59,813 nt of DNA. Origin: Hyphomicrobiaceae bacterium. Its GTDB lineage: Bacteria > Pseudomonadota > Alphaproteobacteria > Rhizobiales > Hyphomicrobiaceae. The stretch spans positions 1-59,813 of the forward strand of contig PKEY01000125.1 in assembly GCA_002919265.1 (NCBI GenBank). Direction: 5' to 3'. The notes beneath the pieces were generated by a model, which saw nothing but the letters and a program-made list of their open reading frames with translations, was not told the DNA's origin and made no database searches. Shown here piece by piece: positions 34,511-43,036 of this stretch. Position numbers and translations under genes: made by a program. The stretch's first letter is position 1, and each line of letters starts with the position of its first letter.

Positions 34511-35353
34511 TTAGTCCCACTCAGGCGCGAAGGCGAGGTTCACCACCCGGCCGTCCGGGCGTGCCAGTGACGAGAGGTGGGCCATATCCTCGTCATTCAG
34601 CGAGAAGCCGAAGACATCGAAGTTCTCAGCGATCCGCTTCGGGTTCCCGGACTTCGGCACGGGGATTACATTGGGCTGCTGTAGATGCCACCGCAGAACG
34701 ACCTGCGCGGGGGTGCGCCCGAGCCGATTGGCGATTTCCCGAACCACCGGATCCTCCAACACGCCGCCGACGGAGCCGCGCCCAAGAGGACAATACGAGA
34801 CAAATGCCATGTTGTTGCGCTCGCACACGGCGCGCACTTTCGACTGATCCAGGTAGGGGTGATACTCACACTGGTTGGCGATTAGCGGCGCCTCCGACAG
34901 AGCCAACGCCTCCTCCAGCATGCGTGAGGGGAAGTTGGAAACGCCGATATGACGCGCGAAGCCTCGCTTCTTGGCATCATTGAGGGCGCGAATCGATTCC
35001 GCCAGGGGAACCTGTTTGTTCGGCCAATGAATCAGCAGCAGGTCGACCTGGTCGACTCCCAGCCGCTTCAGGCTTGCCTCGGCGGACCGCTGCAGCGCGC
35101 CATCCGAGATGTTTTCCCACCAGACCTTGGTCGTAATCCAGACCTCGTCGCGGGGGACGCCGCTGGCACGCAGCCCTTGCCCGACCGCCTCTTCGTTCGC
35201 GTACATCTCAGCCGTGTCGATATGGCGGTAGCCGCACGCGAGCGCAGCCGCGACCGCACGGGCGCATTCCTCATCTTTCAAGGGCCACGTTCCGAAGCCG
35301 ATCACAGGGATCGAGGCGCCGTCGCAGACTGAGAGGCGCGAGTTTGGGCTCAT
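34511..35353 (-). CDS. Aldo/keto reductase
   Basis: About 280 residues from ATG 35353, which has AAAGGAT eight bases upstream; the ATG nine bases earlier sits on that site. NAD(P)H-dependent reductase with the full catalytic tetrad: D46, Y51 (HIDTAEMYANE), K76 (ITTKVWW) and H109 (LLLIHWP). The C-terminal IPVPKSGNPKRIAENFDVF binds the cofactor phosphate. It is of the 2,5-diketo-gluconate reductase/AKR5 type. Upstream of the MFS gene on the same strand. Confidence 0.9.
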   Translation of the reverse strand: MSPNSRLSVCDGASIPVIGFGTWPLKDEECARAVAAALACGYRHIDTAEMYANEEAVGQGLRASGVPRDEVWITTKVWWENISDGALQRSAEASLKRLGVDQVDLLLIHWPNKQVPLAESIRALNDAKKRGFARHIGVSNFPSRMLEEALALSEAPLIANQCEYHPYLDQSKVRAVCERNNMAFVSYCPLGRGSVGGVLEDPVVREIANRLGRTPAQVVLRWHLQQPNVIPVPKSGNPKRIAENFDVFGFSLNDEDMAHLSSLARPDGRVVNLAFAPEWD

Positions 35354-35463
35354 CGCGAACATCCTTTGCCGGTGAGTGGAAACGGGGCCCGATCGTTTCG
35401 GAGCCCGGTGGCGCGGTCAAGCCCCAACGTACCAAGTCAGGTCGGTTCCCCATCAGCCCCCCC

Positions 35464-35493
35464 AAAAAAAAGGGCACCCAGCAAAGGGTGCCC
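35464..35493 (-). terminator. Strong intrinsic terminator on the minus strand
   Basis: GGGCACCC at 35472-35479 pairs with GGGTGCCC at 35486-35493, loop of 6. On the minus strand it is followed by eight Ts (35471-35464). No T-run on the plus strand. It lies upstream of the aldo/keto reductase gene, so it must end a transcript coming from 35.5-36.2 kb. Confidence 0.8.
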
Positions 35494-35660
35494 CAGATAA
35501 GACCTGCGCGTGGGGGGGGGGACGGCGCAGGTCATTCAACGAACGCTCGGGCCTGGCTTCAGTTCCACCGACTTCTCAAAAAAGTTGGTCCACCCATCTG
35601 AAAGTGCTCGCAGAAAGTCGTTTTCTATCTATCCTGGGTTGGGTTCATATTGAAGAACAA
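35464..35660 (-). ncRNA. Probable small RNA ending in an intrinsic terminator
   Basis: An 850-base gap (35354-36201) holds no convincing protein gene, yet on the minus strand it contains a strong terminator at 35464-35493 with nothing upstream to terminate. Just before the terminator a second hairpin, GACCTGCGC (35501-35509) with GCGCAGGTC (35525-35533), has a loop with nine Gs on the plus strand. A possible -10 (TATAAC, 35672-35667, minus) would give a transcript of about 200 bases. I find no convincing -35 and no match to 6S, SRP, RNase P or tmRNA. The 5' end is a guess. Confidence 0.35.
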
Positions 35661-36107
35661 TCTATGGTTATACTTTCCCAATGCTAAATGAGGGTCGTGC
35701 CAGGCCGCACGTACCGACAAGAACCCGGTTGTTGCGGACCTGATCCATCGCCTGGACTGGCTTGAGAGCTCAGTAGGAATTGCAAGGGCGGACCTGCAGA
35801 CGCGAACCGCACTCTGTCGTGACCCGCGCCTGAACCGCGTCAGAAATTGAGATCAAAAATTCGTGAGTTCAATCGCGCCCGATCAGTCGCTTTCCGCAGA
35901 TCTGATTACGCCTACCCATCGGCGGATGGTGGAACATCGATAAACTCTGCAGAGAATCGTTCGTCTGCCCCCTAAAGATCTTCGCTTCACCGACGTGATT
36001 TGCGGAGAAGCAGGGAGCCGTGTGTTGAATTTTCGTCACGTCGGCGCCGAAATTCTGTCAAGAACTTCAAAGCGAGTCGTCAGCCGACCTCCGAAATAGC
36101 ATGTTAA

Positions 36108-36139
36108 CGGCATCGGCACATACTGGTGCGTGTATGCCG
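36108..36139 (+). other. Stem-loop upstream of the L,D-transpeptidase gene
   Basis: CGGCAT at 36108-36113 pairs with ATGCCG at 36134-36139, with an inner GCAC/GTGC pair. It is 60 bases before the transpeptidase start and may be in its leader. The rest of 35534-36201 shows no gene or repeat that I can support. Confidence 0.25.
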
Positions 36140-36201
36140 TGCAATTCTCGACCGTTCGAGCGGCGACAACGATCTGATGCAAACTTATGGGATGGAAGAA
36201 A

Positions 36202-36774
36202 ATGTCGCTCTATAGCTTCGTCCGTCGGTGCCTCTGGACTGTTGCCGCCGCCAGCGTTGCGCTGACTGCGGTGACGGCAAGTGCGTCGGCTCAAGGCTTT
36301 TTCTCGTTCCTTTGGGGCGGTGGCTCACGCCAAGTGGTTTCTTTCCCGGCAAGCTATGCTCCGGGCCAGATCATCGTCAGCTTCGGTGACCGGAGACTCT
36401 ACTGGATCCACCGTCGCGGCGAAGCCATCAGCTATCCGATTGCCGTTCCCCGGCCAGACAGCCGCTGGCAGGGCGTCACCACCGTGACCGCCAAGAAGGT
36501 GAATCCGCCGTGGGTCCCCACTCCGGAAATGCGGCGTGAAAACCCGAGCCTGCCTGCGTACATGCCGGGCGGCCATCCGCGGAATCCGCTTGGCGTTCGC
36601 GCGCTGTACCTCGGCTCCTCGCTCTATCGCATCCACGGCACTGACGCGCCCTGGACGATTGGCGAGGCCGTGTCTCGGGGCTGCATCCGCATGTACAATG
36701 AAGATGTGCTCGACCTTTATCCGCGCGTGCCGATCGGCACCAAGGTGACGGTGACGTGGCGTCGGTTCACCTGA
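36202..36774 (+). CDS. L,D-transpeptidase (YkuD/ErfK type), exported
   Basis: About 190 residues from ATG 36202, with GGAAG close upstream (an ATG at 36187 has no ribosome site). The signal peptide ends A-S-A near residue 30. The YkuD catalytic domain spans roughly 55-190 with H145 in YRIHGTDAPW and the nucleophile C161 in SRGCIRMYN. Such enzymes form 3-3 crosslinks in peptidoglycan or attach proteins to it. Compact, with no extra LysM or repeat domain. Followed by a clear terminator. Confidence 0.92.
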   Translation: MSLYSFVRRCLWTVAAASVALTAVTASASAQGFFSFLWGGGSRQVVSFPASYAPGQIIVSFGDRRLYWIHRRGEAISYPIAVPRPDSRWQGVTTVTAKKVNPPWVPTPEMRRENPSLPAYMPGGHPRNPLGVRALYLGSSLYRIHGTDAPWTIGEAVSRGCIRMYNEDVLDLYPRVPIGTKVTVTWRRFT

Positions 36775-36799
36775 TCCCGAGCCGGGCGTTGAAGATCAA

Positions 36800-36829
36800 A
36801 AATGCGGCCCTCCGGGCCGCATTTCTTTT
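36800..36829 (+). terminator. Intrinsic terminator after the L,D-transpeptidase gene
   Basis: AAATGCGGCCC (36800-36810) pairs with GGGCCGCATTT (36814-36824), an 11-base perfect stem with a 3-base loop, then CTTTT. It ends the transpeptidase transcript. Confidence 0.85.
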
Positions 36830-37003
36830 GGGGGCGCCATTCGCGACAGATCGTACTCTTTTGCAAGCCCGGGCGCTCAGCCTCTGGTTGCCCTTGTACT
36901 CGCCTCGCTTATCACGATGTTTGTTTCCCACTTCAGCTTCCGGTATGGCGTTTTCCGCGAAGAACTGACTGGTCCAACGGATCGCTCGCGGACGGTGACC
37001 TGA

Positions 37004-37882
37004 ATGACCATGACCAAAGGCGGCAACGTGGCCATCCTCGAAGGGGCGGCGCAGTTGCTTGCTCGCTATGACGTCATCTTCTGCGATGTGTGGGGCGTGC
37101 TTCACAACGGCCTGCGCGCATACGCGGCTGCCGGCGATGCACTCGCCAGGTTTCGCGCCGCGGGCGGTACAGTTGTGCTGGTGTCGAATTCCCCCGCGCG
37201 ATCTTCTTCTTTGGCCACCCTGCTCGATCGCGTCGGCGTGCGCCGGGACGCCTGGGACGCGGCCGTGACCTCGGGCGACCTCACCCGCACACACCTCACC
37301 GAGCGTGGTTATCGCCGCATCTTTCACATCGGATCACCCGGCGATACGCGGGTTTTCGCCGGCCTTGATATCGAACTGGTGGAGCTGAAGCGCGCCGCAG
37401 CCGTGGTTTGTACGGCGCCATTCGATTACGCCGCCGATGCTGACGCGTGCCACCGGTCGCTGCTCACCGAGGCCCTCGCGCGCTCGCTGCCGTTCGTCTG
37501 TGGCAACCCCGACCTCGTCGTGGATGTCGACGGCGAGCTATACATCTGCGCGGGAACTGTAGCGCAGCTCTACGAGACCATGGGTGGGAAGGTTTACTGG
37601 GCGGGAAAGCCCCATAGGCCGGCTTATGAAGCTGCGCACAAGCTCGCGCAGAATGTCCGTGGTCGCGATGTTTCGCCCGAGCGCATTCTCGCCATTGGCG
37701 ACGCGGTCCGGACGGATCTTGCCGGTGCCGCGCAATACGGCGTGGATTGCCTCCTCGTGGCTGATGGCATTCACCGGGACCAACTTCTCTTGGATGGCCG
37801 CGTAGATGCGGCTCAGCTCGGAAAGCTGCTCGACGGCGTTCCCCATCGCCCGGTGGGCGTTATCCCGGCCCTGGTTTGGTGA
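37004..37882 (+). CDS. TIGR01459-family HAD hydrolase (subfamily IIA)
   Basis: 292 residues. Motif I is VIFCDVWGVLHNG, with W where most HAD enzymes have the second D, as is usual for the alphaproteobacterial TIGR01459 group. Motif II is VLVSNSPARSS, then a C2-type cap (residues 75-205), the lysine in WAGKPHRPAYEAA and motif IV ILAIGDAVRTDLAGA. Related to p-nitrophenylphosphatase/NagD; substrate unknown. The stretch from 36830 to 37003 before it carries no gene I can support. Confidence 0.88.
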   Translation: MTMTKGGNVAILEGAAQLLARYDVIFCDVWGVLHNGLRAYAAAGDALARFRAAGGTVVLVSNSPARSSSLATLLDRVGVRRDAWDAAVTSGDLTRTHLTERGYRRIFHIGSPGDTRVFAGLDIELVELKRAAAVVCTAPFDYAADADACHRSLLTEALARSLPFVCGNPDLVVDVDGELYICAGTVAQLYETMGGKVYWAGKPHRPAYEAAHKLAQNVRGRDVSPERILAIGDAVRTDLAGAAQYGVDCLLVADGIHRDQLLLDGRVDAAQLGKLLDGVPHRPVGVIPALVW

Positions 37883-37995
37883 ACAGCTGAACGGAACCGC
37901 TTGCCCTCTCACGGCATCCTGCTCTCGGGATGCGAGTTGGCCTCTAGCGATCCGCCTCCCACCCCGTCGAATCCAGCTTGCGGCCGTGTCACCAT

Positions 37996-39162
37996 ATGCC
38001 CATGACGCTGAAGGAGCCATCGTTCAGCTTCGGCATCGAGGAGGAGTACCACCTCGTCGATCGCACCACGCGCGATCTTGCGGCCGCACCGCAAGAGCTT
38101 ATGGATGCGTGTCTCGAGCGGCTCGGAGATCAAGTCAGCCCAGAGTTCCTGAAATCGCAAATCGAGATCGGCACGCCTGTTTGTCGGTCCTTTGCAAAGG
38201 CACGCCAGCAGCTCGCCCACCTCCGCGGCACCATCGGCGAAATTTCGGGAGAGTTCGGTCTGGCACCCATAGCGGCCGCTACTCATCCGTTCGCGCACCA
38301 TCTGCAGCAGACGCCGACGGAAAAGGAGCGTTACCAGTCGCTCGCCCAGGATTTGCAGGGAGTCGGCCGGCGCCTCGTGATCTGCGGCATGCATGTCCAC
38401 GCTGGCATCGAGGACGACGAGCTGCGCATCGATATCATGAACCAGGTGCGCTATTTCCTGCCGCACCTGCTAATGCTTTCCACATCCTCTCCGTTCTGGC
38501 AGCGCCAGAACACCGGCCTGAAAAGCTACCGCCTGACCATCATGCAGGCCCTCCCGCGAACTGGCATGCCGGGGCGCTTTGCCGGGTGGAGCGAATATCA
38601 GCGCACCGTCAATGTGCTGGTGAAGGCGGGCGTGATCGAGGACGCTACGAAGATCTGGTGGGACCTGCGCCCCTCCCACCGCTTCCCGACGCTCGAAATG
38701 CGTATCACTGACGTCTGCACCCGACTGGATGATGCGCTCTCCGTCGCCGCGCTGTACGTCTGTCTCTGCCGGATGTTGTATCGGCTCCGCCGTGCGAACC
38801 AGAGCTGGCGCATGTACCCGGTCTTCCTGCTCAACGAAAACCGCTGGCGCGCGCAACGCTACGGAGTGGACGGATCGTTGTTCGATTTCGGCCTGGGAAC
38901 CCTGGTCCCCTTCCGGGACCTCTTGCGCGAAATCCAGGATCTCGTGGCCGAGGATGCCGAGGCTTTGGGCTGTCAGGCCGAAGTGGCACACGCCACCAAC
39001 ATCGCGCGCGAGGGCACAAGCGCAGACCGTCAGGTTGCCGAGTATGAACGGCTCCGGACCGCTGGAGCGAGCGAGGACGAGGCGCTCAAGGGTGTTGTCG
39101 ACCTGCTGATTGTGGAAACCCTCGCCGGCACGAAGGCCGCGCCGCGGCCCTCAGTTGCCTAG
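37996..39162 (+). CDS. YbdK-type carboxylate-amine ligase (glutamate-cysteine ligase family 2)
   Basis: About 388 residues from ATG 37996 (ATG 38002 also possible). GCS2 fold: SFGIEEEYHLVDRTTRDLA at the N-terminus, LKSQIEIGTPVC, RRLVICGMHVHAGI and the ATP-site TLEMRITDVCT motif. E. coli YbdK has weak gamma-glutamylcysteine ligase activity; whether this protein makes glutathione precursor or another amide is open. Its stop overlaps the stop of convergent yceI by 12 bases. Confidence 0.87.
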   Translation: MPMTLKEPSFSFGIEEEYHLVDRTTRDLAAAPQELMDACLERLGDQVSPEFLKSQIEIGTPVCRSFAKARQQLAHLRGTIGEISGEFGLAPIAAATHPFAHHLQQTPTEKERYQSLAQDLQGVGRRLVICGMHVHAGIEDDELRIDIMNQVRYFLPHLLMLSTSSPFWQRQNTGLKSYRLTIMQALPRTGMPGRFAGWSEYQRTVNVLVKAGVIEDATKIWWDLRPSHRFPTLEMRITDVCTRLDDALSVAALYVCLCRMLYRLRRANQSWRMYPVFLLNENRWRAQRYGVDGSLFDFGLGTLVPFRDLLREIQDLVAEDAEALGCQAEVAHATNIAREGTSADRQVAEYERLRTAGASEDEALKGVVDLLIVETLAGTKAAPRPSVA

Positions 39163-39801
39163 GCTGAGGCGCTCTTTCAGCAGGAACTCCGCCTCGATCT
39201 GGATCCAAATATCGTCCGAAATGAGCGGCAGCGCGCGCGTCAGCCCCCATTCGCTGCGCTTGACCTTCGCCGATGCCGAAAAGCCCGAAACCCACTTGCC
39301 CTTGTAGGTGGGGTTAATCGGTGCGAACGGATGTTCGCCGGTGTAATTCCAGATGACCTTGAGCGTCACCGGCTTGGAAACGCCCATAATGGTGAGCTCG
39401 CCATCGACCTCCCCTGTCCGCTCGCCGGTTCGCCGAACCCAAGTGCTACGAAACGTGATGATGGGATAGCGGTCGACGTCGAAAAAGCTCTCGCTTTTCA
39501 GGTTCGCATCGTACTCCTTGACGCCCGTCGACAGGCTCGCCGCCTTAATCACCACCTCAACCATGCCGCCTTCTGGGTCGGTCGGCGAGAATTCCAGACG
39601 GGCATCGAAGTCCAGAAACTGCCCCGACTGCCGCGACAGGCCCAAGTGATCCCAGGTGAAACGGATCGAAGAGTTCTCTTTGTCGATAACCCAGGTGTCT
39701 GCGCTGGCCTGCGGCACGGCGACAAGCAGAGCCAGGAGCACGAGAACGAGTGCTCGCCCGGCACGGTGCAACCGAAGGAAATGGACCGGCAGGCGGGTCA
39801 T
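39151..39801 (-). CDS. YceI family periplasmic protein
   Basis: About 216 residues from ATG 39801, eight bases after GAAGGG. A signal peptide (VLVLLALLVAVPQASA) leads to the lipocalin-like YceI barrel: TWVIDKENSSIRFTWDHLG, FDARLEFSPTDPEGG, FFDVDRYPIITFRSTWV and GELTIMGVSKPVTLKV are typical. Members bind isoprenoid or quinone-like chains. It lies downstream of the SDR gene (112 bases) on the same strand and overlaps the 3' end of the ligase gene. Confidence 0.9.
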   Translation of the reverse strand: MTRLPVHFLRLHRAGRALVLVLLALLVAVPQASADTWVIDKENSSIRFTWDHLGLSRQSGQFLDFDARLEFSPTDPEGGMVEVVIKAASLSTGVKEYDANLKSESFFDVDRYPIITFRSTWVRRTGERTGEVDGELTIMGVSKPVTLKVIWNYTGEHPFAPINPTYKGKWVSGFSASAKVKRSEWGLTRALPLISDDIWIQIEAEFLLKERLSLGN

Positions 39802-39913
39802 GGAAGCTACCCTTCGACGACTATAGGGTTGCGCGCGGTTAGAAGGCTGGTTCGCGCGGAAAGCATCGCCTATCCGCATCACCAGTTTTTTGTGACGTGA
39901 TGGTGGCGCGCGC

Positions 39914-40669
39914 TCACAAAGCCGCCGCCATGCCTCCGTCGACCGCCAACTCTGCGCCCGTGATGAAAGCGCTGTCGTCGCTGGCAAAGAAGAGCGCCGC
40001 CCGGGCGACCTCGTCCGGCGAACCGAAACGGCGCAGCGGCGTCCGGTCGAGTAGAGCCTTGTTAATCGCAGGGTTGCGAAGAACACGCGCCGTCAGCGCC
40101 GTCTCGATGAACCCCGGCGCCAAGGCATTCACCCGGATATTGAACGGCGCATACTCGACCGCAAGCGTGCGGGTCAGTGCGGAGACCGCTCCTTTGGTTG
40201 CCGAGTAACCGGCCAGCTGGCGCAAGCCGCGGCTCGCCATGATCGACGAAAGGTTGATCAGCGATCCTCTGCCTGATCTCCGCAGCAGCTCGAAACCATC
40301 CCGCGCGACGCGCACGACGCCATCTAGATTGACCTCGCGGATGCGCACCCAGTCGGCGTCGGACATATGGCGGAAGTCGCCGCGCACATTGAGCCCGGCA
40401 TTGTTGACCAGCACGTCGAGCCGGCCGTGCCCCTGCTCTACAGTCCGGAACATGGCGCTGACGTCCTGCCCGCGCGAGACATCGACCGCCTGCGCGGTCG
40501 CCTGACCACCTGCCTCGCGGATTGAGGCGGCAGTACGCTCCGCGGCATCACCGTCAACATCCGTCACGTAAACGAACGCACCTTCTGACGCGAAGCAGTG
40601 CGCAACTGCGGCGCCAATGCCGTTTCCCGCGCCCGTCACCAACGCAATACGATCATCCAGCCGGCCCAC
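39914..40669 (-). CDS. Short-chain dehydrogenase/reductase
   Basis: About 251 residues from GTG 40669, with AGGA five bases upstream; the open frame reaches to 40732 but the family start fits here. Classical SDR: VTGAGNGIGAAVA cofactor loop, acidic residue in VTDVDGD (favours NAD), VLVNNAGLN, catalytic S in INLSSIMAS and Y-x3-K in AGYSATKGA, and the FGSPDEVARAALFFASD end. Substrate unknown. It is just upstream of the ccr gene but on the other strand. Confidence 0.9.
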   Translation of the reverse strand: MGRLDDRIALVTGAGNGIGAAVAHCFASEGAFVYVTDVDGDAAERTAASIREAGGQATAQAVDVSRGQDVSAMFRTVEQGHGRLDVLVNNAGLNVRGDFRHMSDADWVRIREVNLDGVVRVARDGFELLRRSGRGSLINLSSIMASRGLRQLAGYSATKGAVSALTRTLAVEYAPFNIRVNALAPGFIETALTARVLRNPAINKALLDRTPLRRFGSPDEVARAALFFASDDSAFITGAELAVDGGMAAAL

Positions 40670-40955
40670 GGCTTCCTCATGTGCAATTCGGACATTGCGA
40701 AACGGGATAGAGGGACGGGAACAGGCGGGCAAGCCTCTACTTGCGACATGGTTCAGTGCGCCTCACGCTGAACGGCGCCTGGCCCACGGGCATCTCAAAT
40801 GCAGATGCTGAGAAACGCTCAGTCTCCAACAACCTGTGCCTTTCTGAACGTGGGAAAGGCTGGATCGAAAGACGGGCTTTATCCCTGCGATTTTGCAGTG
40901 CAATAATCCGCCCCCACGGGAGCATGCCCGAAGGAAAGATCACAGGACTGACATC

Positions 40956-42293
40956 ATGTCTGGTGGAACGAGCACAGCGCCCAGCGACACGCCATCAACC
41001 AGCGCCGAAATGATCGGCGCGCCAGCCATCCACCCCGGCAAGAAAGATCTCTACGAGGTCGGCGAAATCCCGCCGCTCGGCCACGTACCCAAGCAGATGT
41101 ACGCCTGGGTCATCCGCAAGGAGCGGCACGGCGAGCCAGCGCAGGCAATGCAGGTCGAGGTGGTGCCCACCTGGGAGCTCGACAGCCACGACGTGCTGGT
41201 GCTCGTGATGGCCGCGGGGGTAAACTACAACGGAGTGTGGGCCGCTCTCGGCAAACCCATTTCGACGCTCGACGTCCACAAGCACCCCTACCACATCGCG
41301 GGGTCTGATGCGGCCGGGATCGTCTGGGCCGTCGGCTCGAAGGTGAAACGCTGGAAGGTCGGCGACGAAGTCGTTGTGCACTGCAATCAGGACGACGGCG
41401 ATGACGAGGAGTGCAACGGCGGCGACCCCATGTTCTCGCCGTCGCAGCGCATCTGGGGTTACGAGACGCCGGACGGCTCGTTCGCCCAGTTCTGCCGCGT
41501 GCAGGACCGCCAGCTGATGGAGCGGCCCAAGCATCTCACCTGGGAAGAGAGCGCCTGTTACACGCTCACCCTCGCAACCGCCTATCGCATGCTATTCGGC
41601 CACCGCCCGCACATTTTGCGGCCTGGCCATAACGTCCTCGTGTGGGGCGCTTCAGGTGGGCTTGGTTCGATGGCCGTTCAGCTTTGCGCCACCGCAGGCG
41701 CAAACGCCATCGGCGTGATCTCCGACGAAGAGAAGCGCGACTTCGTTATGCAGCTTGGCGCCAAGGGCGTCATCAACCGCACGAAATTCAATTGCTGGGG
41801 CCAGATGCCGAAGGTCGGCACGCCGGAGTATGAGGCCTGGCTCAAGGAGGTGCGTGCCTTCGGCAAGGCGATCTGGGACATCACCGGCAAGGGCAACAAC
41901 GTCGACTTCGTCTTCGAGCACCCGGGTGAATCCACATTCCCGGTTTCTGTCTTCGTCGTGAAGCGGGGCGGCATGGTGGTCATTTGCGCCGGCACGACTG
42001 GCTACAACCTGACGATGGACGCGCGCTATCTCTGGATGCACCAGAAGCGCGTGCAGGGCTCTCATTTCGCCAACCTGCTGCAAGCCTCGCAGGCGAACAA
42101 GCTCGTCATCGAACGTCGCATTGATCCGTGCATGTCGGAAGTTTTCCCTTGGGATCAAATTCCGAAGGCACATATGCGTATGCTGAGGAACGAACATAAG
42201 CCGGGGAACATGTCCGTGCTCGTCAGCGCACCAGTCACGGGCCTTCGCACCTTCGAGGATGTGCTCGAAGCGTCACGCGCGAGATTCGGATGA
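40956..42293 (+). CDS. ccr: Crotonyl-CoA carboxylase/reductase
   Basis: About 445 residues from ATG 40956 (AGGA eight bases upstream; the open frame upstream is not needed). Reductively carboxylates crotonyl-CoA to (2S)-ethylmalonyl-CoA with NADPH and CO2, the key step of the ethylmalonyl-CoA pathway for acetate-level assimilation. Medium-chain reductase with Ccr-specific stretches: GVNYNGVWAALGKPIS, DPMFSPSQRIWGYETPDG, WEESACYTLTLATAYRMLFG, the nucleotide loop VWGASGGLGSMAVQL, and FEHPGESTFPVSVFVVKRGG. Full length. The pathway enzyme mcd and a thiolase follow on the same strand. Confidence 0.96.
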   Translation: MSGGTSTAPSDTPSTSAEMIGAPAIHPGKKDLYEVGEIPPLGHVPKQMYAWVIRKERHGEPAQAMQVEVVPTWELDSHDVLVLVMAAGVNYNGVWAALGKPISTLDVHKHPYHIAGSDAAGIVWAVGSKVKRWKVGDEVVVHCNQDDGDDEECNGGDPMFSPSQRIWGYETPDGSFAQFCRVQDRQLMERPKHLTWEESACYTLTLATAYRMLFGHRPHILRPGHNVLVWGASGGLGSMAVQLCATAGANAIGVISDEEKRDFVMQLGAKGVINRTKFNCWGQMPKVGTPEYEAWLKEVRAFGKAIWDITGKGNNVDFVFEHPGESTFPVSVFVVKRGGMVVICAGTTGYNLTMDARYLWMHQKRVQGSHFANLLQASQANKLVIERRIDPCMSEVFPWDQIPKAHMRMLRNEHKPGNMSVLVSAPVTGLRTFEDVLEASRARFG

Positions 42294-42404
42294 CGGCTGA
42301 GAAAACCCACGTTAACGTCCGCAAGGGATATTTGCGCAACCATCCCTTGTGTCCGCTGTCATAAGCGGTAGCGTGGGCATTGCGCAGGTATGGGAGGTGT
42401 TTCG

Positions 42405-42878
42405 GTGGCGAATGAGAAGCCCGGGCCGTTCCGCACCAGGTTGCGAGTAAAGTCGAAGAGCGAGACCGTCGGTCAGGATTTGGCTGCGCCTCCCTCACCT
42501 CCGCGGCGCTCGCTCATGGAAGCGTTGCAGCAGGCTGCCACACAGACCGCGGTGCGACCGGACGAATCTTCCGACGCCGGCCATTCACAGAGCTCCCCCT
42601 CCCCTGCCAAGACCGAGGTTATTAGCCCGGCCACTCCTGTAACGGCCAAGCCTCTCTTCGACGAGAAGCCATCGCGCCCCACAAGGTTGACGAGGTCGTC
42701 CAGAATTGGGCGCCTCGCAGCGGCACGGTTGCGCCAGCTGGCGCGGCTCAAGGAGGAAGCGGAAGGTCTCGAGCGGATCGTGCGCGGAGAAGTCGAGGAG
42801 GCGACCGTCGAAATCGTCCATCGCGATCCTCGTCGCCGTCGCCGCTCGGCAAACAGCGATTTCAACCGACGTTCCTGA
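42405..42878 (+). CDS. Hypothetical basic, low-complexity protein between ccr and mcd
   Basis: About 157 residues from GTG 42405, with GGGAGG seven bases upstream. Rich in arginine, serine, proline and alanine; a disordered N-terminal half (residues 1-95), then a charged helix (RLAAARLRQLARLKEEAEGL) and a basic tail (DPRRRRRSANSDFNRRS). No family recognised. The opposite strand also has an open frame (42473-42991), but it lacks comparable start signals. Its place between ccr and mcd on the same strand suggests it is real; a role in the pathway cannot be claimed. Confidence 0.55.
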   Translation: MANEKPGPFRTRLRVKSKSETVGQDLAAPPSPPRRSLMEALQQAATQTAVRPDESSDAGHSQSSPSPAKTEVISPATPVTAKPLFDEKPSRPTRLTRSSRIGRLAAARLRQLARLKEEAEGLERIVRGEVEEATVEIVHRDPRRRRRSANSDFNRRS

Positions 42879-43036
42879 GAAAGCAGCGCACCCGCGCGTG
42901 TTCGGGATCTCAGCTGCTTCAAGCCGTCATCACCGCCCGATTTAGCAAGTGCGGCTAAATTGCTCGTGCTTCTCTGAAAATTGGCGTTCAAATTTCAGAC
43001 TACTTGGCACGTGCCTCCTGATTCCGAGTTTTGAGG

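Noticed and set aside
35511..35524. Run of nine or ten Gs as a possible sequencing artefact or frameshift site
   Set aside because: It lies in the loop of a perfect hairpin in non-coding DNA, so no gene is broken by it.
36850..37003. Short hydrophobic frame (around LVALVLASLITMF) before the HAD gene
   Set aside because: It looks like a membrane helix but I find no ATG, GTG or TTG before the hydrophobic part; the only ATG falls at its end.
42473..42991. Open frame of 172 codons on the minus strand opposite the gene between ccr and mcd
   Set aside because: No ribosome site and serine/arginine shadow composition. The plus-strand frame has GGGAGG seven bases before GTG and fits the direction of ccr and mcd. 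A mistake here is possible.
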